From Closterium sp. Naga37s-1 (taxonomy: Eukaryota > Streptophyta > Zygnematophyceae > Desmidiales > Closteriaceae): a stretch of 64,000 bases of DNA. This document shows, piece by piece, positions 1 to 12,257 of this stretch (position 1 is the first letter of the stretch; each line of letters begins with the position of its first letter). Location: the NCBI GenBank assembly GCA_947471745.1, contig CANJKZ010000262.1, positions 380,501 to 444,500 on the forward strand, read 5' to 3'. Below the pieces are notes generated by a model. That model saw nothing but the letters and a program-made list of their open reading frames with translations. It was not told where the DNA came from and searched no databases. Both the position numbers and the translations under genes were made by a program.

Positions 1-2424
1 AGAGAGAGCCAAATGCGGAAATGTCCAGCTAAATCCCTTGTGAAACATGATATTGCAATCCTCCTGGTCGCGCTTCTGTCTGCAAAATTCTTGCTGTGTG
101 CACCTGCTTGCCTAACTAACCTGATGGGTAAGGTTTTTGTTGTGCAACTGCTTGCCAAGCCTGGCTGCTGAACATGGACTCAGAAATTCAGTGCTGAAGG
201 GCTGGTCCTCTATGAGTAGATCTACCTTACACACCACGAGCTGTAGGCAGCTGCAAATGCAGTCATGTGCGTATTATGAATCCAGTGTCAGTGCCAGTAC
301 ACAGACAGATGCTCTGCTGAAGGTAGAGGTCAGGATGCAAGGATCTGGGATAGGCTGTTTGGCTGGAGCGTTGGTTGTCTGGATGGCTAATAGTCTGGTT
401 AGCTGGTTGACTAGTTGGCTGCTTGGCTGCTTGGCTGCTTTGCTACTTGGCTGCCTGTCTGATTGGCTGATTGTCTGGTTGCAGCAGCTTCTGACCATTC
501 CTGTACTGCAGTTCCTGTGCAAACCTTGGCAAGCCTGCTTCCTGTCAGTCCCTGCCATCCACACTTCTGTGTGAGGGGTTTGCGTGTCTCACGGCTTCTT
601 GATGGTGGCTTTTTCTGTATGTGCATGCATGCTGCATGCAGGGCGTGTTTCAGTGCCCTGCATTTCCACGTTCTCCTCCACGTTCTCCTCACCACTGCAC
701 GGAGTGCCTGGCATGGCACAGCACGTGCAGGAGGACACTCCGTCCTGCTTGGGTGTTTGTGCCCAGCCCAGGCACCTTCTAGGCTGCCCACCCCACCCAT
801 CTATTATACAACATGCAGACCCATCCCAGCACAACACAGCACAACACACCTAAGCAAACCTTGGCACACCTAAGCACATATAAGCAAACCAAAGAAGAGC
901 CAAGAACAGAAGTGGCCCATCTTGAGCTCTTGGTCGTCCACCCACCAGCACGCGGCACCCCACCCCACATGTCCTCTCCTCTCCCTCGCCCTGCACTTCA
1001 CCATAGAAGAGCCACTTACCATCGGGACAGCAATGGGACAAGGAAGGAAGTAAAAGAAAGAGGAGCCACTTAGAAGCTGCAGAAGTGAATATGATAAGAA
1101 GGCAAAGATTAGTTGCGTATTGCATTTACATCAGACCGCCATTGAAAAGAGAGCGCTAAGTGAGAAATGCACGATAACAAGGTCAGCAACTCCCCTTTGC
1201 ACAATCTGCCATCACACCCACCATGTAGAATACGCTGCACTGCTGTTGCTGGCACTTCTTCCCCCACGGATGCTGCCAGAGCAAGGCCACAAGTTGCAAC
1301 AACAACAAGATACAAGGACATGGATGAAGGGAGAGGCGGGGGAGGCGAGGGCACCATAATCCTCCGTTTGGAACCCTCCGTTTGCTACACTTTGTCACGT
1401 GTCGTAATCGCCGTCAAGCGGCTGCACCGCAAAAGAGAATCCAGATATCCCCCAGAAGGGTCCCTTAACAGAGGCGGGAATCAAGGCCAAGAAGGAACGA
1501 ACGAAAAGCCTATGGTTTTCGACCGTCGATTTGTAGATCTATCAGGTGGATTCGTCATCCCGCCAGTTCAAGATCTGTCGCCGTGTCGCTCAAATTCGAA
1601 CTGTCGGTGCTGGCCAATGAGAGGCCACCAAACTCTACCCCTGGAAGAGAGCCGTTGTGAATGACATTAAATCGCTTCCTGCTTTACCAACCAGGAGGTA
1701 AGAACTCCTGTGAAGCTCTGCTTGTTGTGAGGTGGTTCGGCTGTGGGTGAAAATCCTAGTGGCGAAATGTAAGACCAGGCGAAATATTCAGTAACTCTCT
1801 GCGAAGTGAGTCTTGATTCTAACTCCAGCCAATGAATTCTCGAAAGACCTTCGTGACGTGGCAATTGGCACCTCGAATCACCATCCATTTCCTCCATGAA
1901 TGCTGACCAGACCTGATATTTTGCAGTTTGCTAAACCATTTCTCGCCGTCCGATTTCAGGCTTATCTGTTCCTTGAACATCGACCCTCGATTGCTTGAAG
2001 TGGTTTGATATCAAGCCCTCGAGGCTCGGGAGGTACAGTTCCTGAATATGGAATGTGAATGTTCTTGAGTAAAGAGCGGTTCTAGGTGGTGAATCGAGAT
2101 TGAAATTTCTGTGAATCACTTGTCAACCTTACTCGCTCAAACCTTTCACAAATCTCGAATTGTATCCAGGCTTGACATTATCAAATTAAATACTTGACAT
2201 ATCAACCCTGGACGCTTTGTGGACGCACTTCCTTGAGGGAAATCAGAGTGTCTGAAAACGTCAGCCCTTGTAATAATAAGATGTCAATGTGAACACAATG
2301 GTACCTTGTTATCACCACTCTCTAAACAGCAAAGCAACTTTCTTGCACGATTGTGAAACATGGTTTGGGTGGCATCGGCTTGAATCTGGAACGATTCAGG
2401 GCATGTGACAACTTGTGGACTAGC
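1..2424. other. Intergenic region downstream of MED14
   Basis: I recognise no gene here. Short open frames exist on both strands but none has a family signature. Positions about 395-480 hold an imperfect repeat built on 'ttggctgc', which gives a Trp/Leu-rich reading (roughly residues 85-115 of a 145-codon frame at 137-574) that looks like repeat translation rather than a protein. The part from about 1500 to 2400 is visibly more AT-rich than the genes and probably contains the MED14 3' UTR next to the stop at 2425. No RNA gene or palindrome of the intron family was seen. Confidence 0.5.
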
Positions 2425-4398
2425 TCAAACCCTGTGAGACGAGGCCAGTGCAGAGTGCACTGCTGCCTGCAACCTCTCAGATAACACTCTCAACCATCCT
2501 CTCCCTCCCACCACCACCCCCATTTCCTTGACTCCTCCACCTGCTGCTACCGCCGCGGCAGCTGCGGCAGCCGCTGCTGGTGGTGGTGATGGCATTTCCT
2601 TGATCGCCCTGCCAATCAGCTGCTTACACCTGTCCCAGTCCTCTGCCTTACTCCAGCACGCTTTCCCCCCATGACTGCCATCAACGGCCAGCAGAGACAG
2701 CTGCAGAATCAACGGCCCTCGTGCACCGGGAGGAACAGAGGCAGCGCCTGCACCAGCAGCAGCCGGATTGGCAGGGGCCGCGGAGAAGTGCAAGCGGAGG
2801 CGCACCGAGATGCAGTGCGCCAGCCAGCCTGCGCCGCCCGCGATTTGGACTGGCAGGTGGGCGGCGGAGAGGGCGGCATGGTCCATGAGCAGGACAAGAG
2901 AGAAATCCACTCGGCTTTCCGCCCGGCTGTAGCTGATATCGCTGCGGTCGGCTGTTCCACCGCTGCCAGCTGCATTCCCGGCTGTAGCAGCGCCTGGGTG
3001 AACCTGCCCTGCAGATACACCTCCCCCAGATGAACCTCCACTGTGTCTCCCGAAAGAATCTGGGAGATCCCAGCCTAGCCCGATGCGATTCTCAAAGCAC
3101 AGGTCGACTGCGATCCGGGCGGCTGGTGGGATGGTAGGGATATTACCTGCAACAGCCCCACAAGCAGGTGTACCTCCCCCTGATACTGCCTCTCCTGCTG
3201 CTGCCCCGCCTGGTCCGGCAGCAGCAGCTGCAGCAGCAGCCAGCAGTCGCTGCTGCTCCCTTCTCAAGGCCAGCAAGCCCATGAACTCGCGGATCACAGC
3301 CAATGGGAGCATGACAAGTGTCACGAAGGAAGACAGGCGGGACACGTCGAAGGGCTCCACCGCCACCTTGCGCGTGAAGAGATCACTGATCTCCGCCAGC
3401 TCAGCAGGGCTCATGTCCACGTCAGCGTCGGGTGTCATGGCAGGCGGGTGGCGTTGTGGAGCCATGCGGGCGTTTACGACCTGAATGGGGTGTAGGGGGA
3501 CAGGAGAGAGGATTGAACACGCCCTAAGCCTCTCTCACACGCTCTAGCGACATGATTCACAGCAACGGAGTAGGCAATGCACACATGGCATGGTATGGCA
3601 TAATGGCATGGCATGAAATGCACGGGCTTGGCTTAGCACCGCACAGCATTGACCTTCACTGAAAAGGGCTGCATGATCCCACAGCATGAGGTGAAGCCAT
3701 GGCATGATGTGACATCATATGAGAGCTATGGCATGGTATGGAAGCGCATGGCATGGCGTGCCAGGGCACTCACCTGCAGCATGAGTTGCAGCTGGTCTCC
3801 GGCAGTGGGGCGGCGATGGCGGTGCAGATTCACCATGTACACATAATTGCTGGAGCGGAGGAGATGGGAGGTTTGGCAGGAAATCGGGGAGGGAAAAGAC
3901 ACAAGTGCACAACGCAGCATGACACGATGGCGGTACAGATTTGTCATACACACTTGGTTCTTGGGGTGAGAGAAAGACGCTGGCAGATGAACGAAGGGTA
4001 GGGTGGGTAAGAGTGTGCAGATTCACCATGCGTACCAAACCAACAAAGGCATGAGAAGAGGGGCAGCAGAAAGAGCGGCAGCACAACGGCACCAGCAGCT
4101 TACCCAATGAAGAACCGCAGAGCAGGCTGCTCCGGATCCTGTGACAGCAGCCCAGCCTCCCTCGTCCCCATGGCCGGGCCCAGCACAGCCGCCAGCACAG
4201 ACGGAAACCGAGCAAATAGAGCAATGGTCCCCAGGTACCGCAGCATGCTGCGCAGCACTCGCTTGAGCAGCACCACGGGCACCCACGCCCCGCCGTACCC
4301 GCCGTCGTCTGACAGCCCCACCATGGCCGTGTGGGACTCTGCTCGCACTGAGGAGGCGAGGGATGCTGCCATGTGCTGCCACCGCTGCATCTCCACCC

Positions 4399-4438
<40 letters not shown>

Positions 4439-7400
4439 TGAGCTGCTGGGACCGGCCGAATGCTGCCCTCCTGCTCCCAGGCTCTCCATCCCTGGCCCTG
4501 TCCTCCCAAGCCTGCCAGCACCCGGACCAGCAGCAGCAGGAGCGGTGGAAGCAGGAGGAAGAGCAGCAGCAGCAGCGGGAGGCAGGTCAGGCGCATGTGA
4601 GAGCTGTGAGAGCAGCAGAGAGACCTGCTCCAGAATGAAGGGGCGGAACTGTGGGCAGGGCAAAGATCCTCCCAGAGACAGATCCCCTCGAATCACCCCG
4701 CTCGCTGCTGCCGCAGCAGCAGCAGAACCACCACTGGGTGACCCATTCGGATAGCCATTGCCTGGAGTGGGTCCTCCCGATGCCCCACCCCTCCTGTTGC
4801 CACCACCCCTGTTCCCGCTCCCAGCAGCACCGCTGGGAGTTTCTGCAGCAGCCACAACAGCAGCGGAGCCTTCCGGGAACATCGCGACGAGTCCGGGCGG
4901 CAGGTCGTAGGATTTGGGCGGCGGGGCGGGCTGCAACCAGACGAATTCGGGGGCGAAGCAGCGCATGTGGATGGCAAAGTCGTGGCGGTAGACGATGCGG
5001 AAGGAGAAGGGGCCACGTGGGATGATTGTGATGTCTCCTGGGAGGAGAGAGCACAGTGTTGCTCCCAGCATCAGCCCTCGCGACGCCCCTGCTGCTGCTG
5101 CTGCCGCCGCCGCTGCTGATGCTGCTGCTACTGCTGGGGCTGCAGTGGCTGCTGCAGTGGCACTGGCTGAGGCTGCAGCGGAAGCAGAAGCTTCTGGTGG
5201 TGATGCTGCAGGAGCAGGAGGAGCAGACGCAGTGGCGCCTGCAGCAGGAGCTGCAGCATGTGCAGGAACATTATTCTGCGATGGCTGCACCTTTGGCCGC
5301 TGCTGTGCATGATGGTGTAGGTGCGGCGGCAGCGAGGTGGGAGGGACAGAGAGGGAGCGGAGGGGGCGGATGGCGGAGTGCAAGGCGTGGAGCGGCGCTG
5401 CTGTGAGGCGAATGGCATCCAGCAACAGCCCTGCATCGTCCATGCGCACACACTCCTCTAGATACTGCCCATGGACAGAGGACGAAAAGGAGGGGACAAA
5501 GAATAAATAGAAAATGGGATTCGGATGAGCTGAAAGGAGCGAGAAGGATTGGGCTGCTGTGAGGTGAACGGCGTCCAGCAGCAGCCCTGCATCGTCCATG
5601 CGCACACACTCCTCTAGATACTGCGAGGGGTAACGGGAAGGAAAGGAAACAAACGGAGATTTGAAGGACAAAGTTGTTTTCCAAGCTCTGACAAGTGGAT
5701 GGAAATAGCGGTGCTAAATGGAAGGGCTTCACGCAGCCGAGGTACTTGTACCTGTGTGTGCGGCCACAAGTCATCAGGTGAAACCACGACTCTGCAATCC
5801 ACAGCTAATGACACATCCCCCCAATCGTCACCACCACCACCATCATCAGCGCCACCACCAGCACCGCCAGCAGCAGCAGCAGCATCAGCGCCACTGCCAC
5901 CCGCATCCAGATTATGCTCCCGTTTCATTGCCCCCGTCCCCTCAACACCAGCATTGGAAGCGGCTGCAGTGGCAGCAGGAGAAGCAGTAGACGCAGCTGG
6001 GAACCATTGAATCTGGACGCGCACAGGGCAGCCTGGCATGAGCATACCACCGTCGTATGAGAGACAGACAGATGTGGGGCCCACAGCTACCACCCTCACT
6101 GCCCGTCTCACCTCCCCCCACCGCCTCACCATCTCCTCCCTATCCCCCGCCACCGGCACTCCCAACACCTCTCCCCCTCTTCCTCCCCACTCCCCTCCTG
6201 CTCCTCCCCATCCCCCACCCTTACCCCCCTCTGCTCTCCTCCCTCCCCTTGCTGACTTGCGTCGGCCAATCAGGATGCGTCTGAGCTGGCGGATGAAGAG
6301 AAAGGCCTGCCATGCACACGCCAGGTCACGTGCCATGCTGGCGACGGCTGATCGGCTCATGCTGTGACATGTCAGCAGGAGTCCCTCAGGAGTGCATCGC
6401 ATGTCTGGCGCAGCACCCCTGGTTCTGATGCTACACTCAGTGGTTCTGGTAGTACTGGCAGCAGTGGAAGCAGAGGCAGAGGCAGAAGTAGAGGCAGGAG
6501 CGGTACTGATGGTGGCGCTGTTGTCACCTGTGCTCTCATCGCTGTAAGCAACTCCTTCCTGGGCCCACACACACATGCGAAGGATGCGTTTCATGCGGTG
6601 CTCACCCCCTCCTCCTCTGCTTGCTCTCGTTCTCCCGAACCTCGTGACACCAGGCTTGGTAGCATCAGGTTCGGCAGCATCACCTGCCAGTTCGGGTGCA
6701 TGCACAGGTTCGGCAAGTCCAAGGAATCTTCCTCCTTGCTCGATTTCCATCTCCTGTTGCTGCTGCTGCTGCTGCCTAAGCTGACAAAACTCCTGAAGCT
6801 GCCACAAGCTGACAAAATGCTGAGCTGGCACCAGCACGGACCAGCTGGCAGTGGCCGGCGAATCGGATCTCAGCAGCAGGGATTGCCAGGGGGAGGCGGT
6901 ATCTGGGGGCAGTGCAGCTGCTGCTGCAGGAGGGGGAAAGCCTGGAATCCGCAGCAGGGTTTGGGGGGAGACGAGGGCGGAGGGGCGGACAGTGGATGGT
7001 GGATAACAGGAATCCGAATGTGAAGCAGTCGCAGAGGAGGAGAGGGAAGATGAAATGAGGGGCGGCAGACAGGGGAAGTGAGAGGGGGAGGAGGCGGAGA
7101 GTGAGGAGTAGGAGGAGGAGGGGGAGGAGGAGGCAGCAGAGAGGAAGGGAACGGTGGAAACACCAGCAGAGGAGAGGAGGGAGGAGAGGAGGGAGTGCTT
7201 GACGGTAGCAGCAGCGAGGTGCTGGGCGCGGGAGAGCACGAGGGGGAAGATGAGGGACACAGGGACCTTGCCCCGACCTGCCAGCTGTACCAGCTCCTGC
7301 AGCGGCCGGCCAATCAGAGCGCAGTGAAGGGGTTGGGATGGGTGGTGAATGGTGTGGTGGCGTTTGCGCTTCTTGACAGATCTGCCTGCTGGTTCATGGG

Positions 7401-10400
7401 CCTTGGGTGCATCAGTAACATCACGACGACCACCAGCACCACCACTGTCTTTATCATCACCACCGCTTTGAACCGCTGCAGCACGATCTGCACTCTGCTT
7501 TCCATCAACGGCTGCTGCTTGCTCTGCACCCTCTCCCACCCCAATCCCCACTACACTGCCCATCTCCCCATTATCGCCCACTCCTCCGAGCCTCTCATCC
7601 CTCTCAACATCCTCCTCACCATCACTTTCCCAGTTATCCGCCATATCCAAAAGCTCCTCCCAACCTCCCACCATCTCCTTCCTCTCGCCATCCCCCCTTT
7701 TCCCCCCTTTCCTCATTCTCCCCTGATCTCCTTCCTCTCCCTCCCCCGCCCTCCCCTTTTCCCCCCAATCCATCCCCTTTCCTGTCCCAGAACCAGCCAG
7801 GGCCACCACCTCGGGATCTCCAGCCGCCAGCACCAGCGCACCCACCTCCAGAGCCAACCAGCGCGTGACACCTGGCGGCGCGAGTGACGCCACAAGCGAC
7901 TGCCCAGCTGCTGCTGCAGCAAAGGCACCGGGAGCACCAGCGGCAGCAGTAGCAGCAGTAGTGCCTACACCAGTCGCACCTGCACCAGCACCAGCACTAG
8001 CACCAGTGGTAGAGGTACTGGTCCCAGCAGCAGCAGGGTGTGGCAGTGGCGGGGGTGTGAGTTGAAGCAAGCGGAAGGAGAGAGTGAAATCCGCTTGGAT
8101 GAGAATGGCAAGCAGATAGGGCGGCCACGAGGGGGGGTTGGGCGGTGGAGAGGCGGAGAGGGGAAGGCTAGAGTGGGGTGGTGAGGGAGAGGATGGGGTT
8201 GGGTAGGGGAGAAAGGGAGGGTGCGAGAGCGAGAAGAGGAGTGTGCGGGGCGGTGGAGGGAGAGTGAGGGGGTGCGCTGGGTCGTCTGATGTGTATCGAA
8301 TGCCTGCTGGGCCCGCTTCGTATGGCTGGTTGGGTGGACGAGGGGAAGGTTGGGGGGGTTTCAAAAGCAGGGTGAATAAGGGAGGAGAGGAAGAGAATGG
8401 CGGAAGGCGACGGGTGTGAGGGTATATGGAAAAGAGCAAGTCTGGGAGACAGGGATAGTAATTTATAAAGCTGGAGAGTGGGAGGGCAGTGAAGGAAGGA
8501 AACCAGGAGGTCTAAGCATGGGGTGTTTGTTGAGTGTGCAGGCAATGCAGCCGCAGCAGCACAGGAGCATTCCCATGAAACCCATACACCCCCACAGCCC
8601 ACAGCCAAACCCACAAATCACCACGAGACCCAGAGCCATGCCCGCTGCCGTCAGTTGAGCATGCAGACAGTGCAGGCGCAGCAGCAGCAAAGCAATCCCA
8701 TCAAATCCAATGAACTGCAGGTATTGCCAACTCACCACGAGACCCAGAGCCATGCCCGCAGCCGTGAGCTGGGCGTGCAGGCAGTGCAGGCGCAGCAGCA
8801 CCAGCGCGTCGCCAGCTGTCGAGCTCCCACTGTTCAGCGCCCCCTCCACCTCCCTCGCTGCCGCCCAGGACAAGCCCTTGCCGCCCGCCCACACCTCGTA
8901 CCGCCCGGTCCGCGTGTTCACGCCGATGGCAGCAAACCAGTCGCCACACGCCCGCACCCACAGCACCTCCCTCCCTCTCGACCTAGACGCTTCCCTGCCC
9001 CACCTGTCCCCGCCTCTGCTGCTGCCTCTCCCCCACTCTCCACCCCCAGATGTTGCCACCCCTCTCCCATTGTCTCGCTGCCTCTGCTTCTTGCCTCTTG
9101 GCAGGTCATCATGGGTTGAAGCACCACCACCACCACCACCACCACCACCACCACCATGATCACCAGCATCATCCCCAACACTATCACCACTGCCAGGCAT
9201 GCCAGCGTTGGCAAGCGACAGAGATTCCATAAGCAACTTCCGCTTCCCCAGCACACTCCCCAGCCTCTTCGCAACGCCATCCAACTCCCCTCCCCTTTTT
9301 TCCTTCCCCTCTCCTCCCGAATTTTCGCTCAGCGGCACTGCACCCTTTGCAGCATCTACAGACGAGTGCAGAGGAGGAGATGGAGGAGGAGGGGGCTCGG
9401 AGAAGGGAGAGTGGGCGGTGGAGAGAGATGAGGAGTGGTAGGGGGAGAAAGAGGGGGCGGGAGGGAAGGAGAGCAGCACGTCTTGGGGCCCGGAACAGAG
9501 CAGCGGAGCCGCCAGCAGGTCTCGCCTTAACTGCGCCAGCTTGGCATGCGCCGAACACCGGGCGGCAAACAGCACCAGCTTCTCCACGTCGATCCTGCTC
9601 GGGTCCAGATAGAGACAAACCTCGCCGCCCGTCTCGGGGTCCACCACGGGCGGCGTATGCTGGCAGATAAGCTGGTTGCGCAATGGCTGGCGGGAGTAGA
9701 GGGAGGAGGGAGGAGCAGCAGGAACCGCTGCCGCCGCCACAGCAGCAGCAGCTGCTGCAGATGAGCCTGGAGCAGAGGCAGGAGGGACGACAGGAGGAGG
9801 AGGGGTGGTAGGGGGTGGGGCGAGGGAGAGAGTGAGGCAGGGCGGCGGCTCATCTGCGCTTTCAAAGCTGACGATACCCAGCCGGACCAACACAGCTGAC
9901 GACGAGCCCCCTGTGCTCTCACCCTTCCCTGGGTCCAGCCAGTACCACACGTGCAGCACCGCAGGAGATACCTCCGGTACCGCTGGCAACCCCGCTGCAC
10001 CCCCGGCTGCTTCTCCTGCCCCCGCTCCTCCTGCTCCTGCCTCTGCTGCCCCGGATCGTTCCCCCTCCCTCCCACCCCCACTCGATGCTGCTGCTCCTGA
10101 ACCACTGACCCTCGCTCCTCCTACTCCGCCCTTTCCCCCTATTCCCCCTGCCCCTGCTACTCCCCCTGTTGCCCCGCCCCTTGCCACCCATCCTTTGCTC
10201 CCACTGGGTTCCCCAGACGTCCCCACACCCCCCGATACCCCTCTCCCGCCGCCCGTGCCGCCCGCGTCCCGGGCGGCGACCTCAAACTTAACGTGGTGGC
10301 GCCAGCGGGCGGCGCAGAGCGCGTGCAGCTGAAGTAGAATCTCATCCGCTGCCACGCCGCAGCACACCTGGTGGAGCACCACGTGGAGGGCTGTGATTGG

Positions 10401-11795
10401 GTCCTCGGCTGCTGCTGCCATGCGTCGCTGCAGCTCATCTGCTAGCGCCATCTGCTGCACCTCACTCATAGGGATGCCCTTGATACCCTTCAACCTGCAT
10501 GCCCCTCCTTGCTGCCTTGACGCCGTGCCTTTCCTTCCCTGTGATCGCTGCCGGCGTCGCCTCTTCCTCTCCTCCCTGCCCTCTCCCGCGCCCTCCCCCT
10601 CTTCCTCGTTTTTTTCTTCCTCCTCGTCTTCTTCCTCTTCCTCCTCCCCCTCCCCCTCTGCCGCGTTCTCCACGCCCCGTACAAGAATCTTTACTTTAAT
10701 CACCTTCCAAAGCGACAGATTCGACATATAACCAGCAGTGATATCCGCCTGATACTCGCCCTCCACGTACACGCGCACCTTGCCGCCTCCCACCCGCACC
10801 CGCGTCACCTCCGCGGGAATAGGTGTTTCCAGCAGCCGCGTTCGCAGAAAGGAGTTAATCTGCTCTATAGCGGCTCGCCTGCCGCTGCGCCTGGCGGCTC
10901 GCAGCCTCGCGCGCTTCGCCTTGGCCGTCTCGGGTATAACTGGGATAGAGTCAGCTGGTGCTGTGGCGTCGGGTGTGGCAGCAGTCACGGCAGCAGCAGC
11001 AGCAGCAGCAGCAGCAGCGGCAGCGTTAGAGCCAGCAGCAGAATCAGCACGAATGGTAGTTCCCTTCACGCCCTTAGACTCCACTTCTCCCTCCTCTTCC
11101 TCTTTCACTTTCCCCTTCCCCTCCCTCTCACCCTCCTCTTCCTCCTCTTCCTCCTCGTCCTCCTCCCCTCCCAGCAATCTCATAGCTTCAGCAGCTGCCG
11201 TCGCTGCTGCAGCAACCCCTGCAGGCGGTACCAACCCTGCCACCGAAGCTGGTCCGAGCCTCTGCAGCATCAGGTTCGGCGGGAGCTGCAGATCGTCTAC
11301 GCAAGCGGGTAGCCGGCGGTAAGCGTGCGTGGAGAGGATTTCGACGGCGGTAGGAACGTCGTAGAGCGGCGCTCGCGCGCCTTGGATCTGCGCGTGAGTC
11401 ATCCATAATCCGTCCGCAGCTTGCACAAACGCTGCGTCGTGATTGGCCAGCGCGGTCCACGCTTGCTTGCACCGCTCGATCACAGGCAGCTGGTTGCACC
11501 ATTTCGTTACAACGAGAAGCCGCAGCAGCTTCTGTCGCGTATGCCAGAGAAATTTCAGAAGAGCGACCTTTCGCTGTTTCTCGTCGTCGGGACCTCGCCC
11601 GCTCGCCTCCGCCGTCGCACGCGACGCAGCCAGCGACTCGCTCAACTGTCGCAGCTCTTGCATGGTCTGCTGAACCGTCGCAGTACTGAGCAGGCTCAGC
11701 GGGACTGTCTCTTCCGCCGTCGGCGGAAGCATCGCTGGCGGAGCACCTGGCGGAGCAGCCATAGCAGGTGGCGGAGCTTCCGCGACGCCTGCCAT
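2425..11795 (-). CDS. MED14: Mediator complex subunit 14 (MED14), 5 exons
   Basis: MED14 is the backbone subunit joining the head, middle and tail of Mediator, the RNA polymerase II coactivator in the nucleus. Exons (minus strand): 11795-8736, 8325-5752, 5464-4104, 3849-3774, 3480-2425; donors are GTGAGT, GTACAAG, GTAAGC and GTGAGT and phases fit throughout, giving 2708 aa. The family is recognised from the N-terminal domain, residues about 30-185: a Leu-rich helix (LSLLSTATVQQTMQELRQL), then KFLWHTRQKLLRLLVVTKW, then YDVPTAVEILSTHAYRRLP. The protein is about 1000 residues longer than land-plant MED14 (about 1700); the excess is poly-Ala, poly-Gly, Glu-rich stretches and a Gln run in exon 3. 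The start ATG at 11795 is the first before the conserved domain. Introns 1-3 contain partial copies of flanking exons. Family call is firm; low-complexity exon limits are less so. Confidence 0.88.
5548..5630 (-). repeat. Echo copy of the MED14 exon 3 start
   Basis: This copy in intron 2 repeats the first ~75 nt of exon 3, encoding YLEECVRMDDAGLLLDA, with its own cAG acceptor. The functional copy is taken to be 5464 onward because only that one continues into the long open exon. Smaller echoes of exon 4 (NLYRHR- and MVNLH-type readings) occur in intron 3 at about 3922-3954 and 4016-4037. Confidence 0.75.
8521..8735 (-). repeat. Echo copies of the MED14 exon 1 end
   Basis: Intron 1 begins at 8735. 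Within it, 8616-8698 repeats the last ~80 nt of exon 1, including the codons for LRLHCLHAQLTAAGMALGLV, but its donor is GTGATT instead of GTGAGT. A shorter, more diverged copy lies at about 8536-8570. If the true donor were skipped, the echo would be read in frame for a while before a stop. Confidence 0.8.
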
Positions 11796-12257
11796 TTCCG
11801 CCTAACTTCAGTTCCGACAGAACTATTTCAGAAGAGATTGAAAAAACCTATACCATTACTCGAGTAAAGACGAATACGCACGGAAATAGACTGTTCGATT
11901 CCCCGGCTATGATCATATTTATTTGCGGCACCAAGATTTCTGACTCCTTTCGTGCGAAGGCGGGAAGTACTCTCTAGGTTTCAGGCACACGTGATTGTGA
12001 AACCAAAATCTAGGTTGTGTCTGTGATTGTGTGAGGTCCAAATTTGAAAATGGGCTAGGAAGAGAGGTGGTTTGGGGGAGACCAACCTTGGAGCTAAGCT
12101 AATGGTAAGTAGAACACTTGTTCGTATATTTAATTTATCAACTTCTTAAAGAAGGAAGAGCACATATGTATTTCAAATGCAATACAGTTCACACTGATGG
12201 TGATGGTGATTTCCGGTGCCTTTAGAGTACATGTGAATGCATCAACTATGCTGAAAT
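11796..12257. other. Spacer between MED14 start and BPG2-like stop
   Basis: No gene seen. The two flanking genes are both on the minus strand, so this should hold the MED14 promoter and 5' UTR and the 3' UTR of the GTPase gene. It is more AT-rich than the genes. I could not identify a convincing TATA box or polyadenylation signal by eye. Confidence 0.5.

Noticed and set aside
137..574. Plus-strand 145-codon frame with Trp/Leu-rich hydrophobic stretch
   Set aside because: The hydrophobic part is a translation of a TTGGCTGC-type repeat; no signal or family recognised.
9050..9232. His-run small protein on the plus strand
   Set aside because: Antisense of a glycine run in MED14 exon 1.
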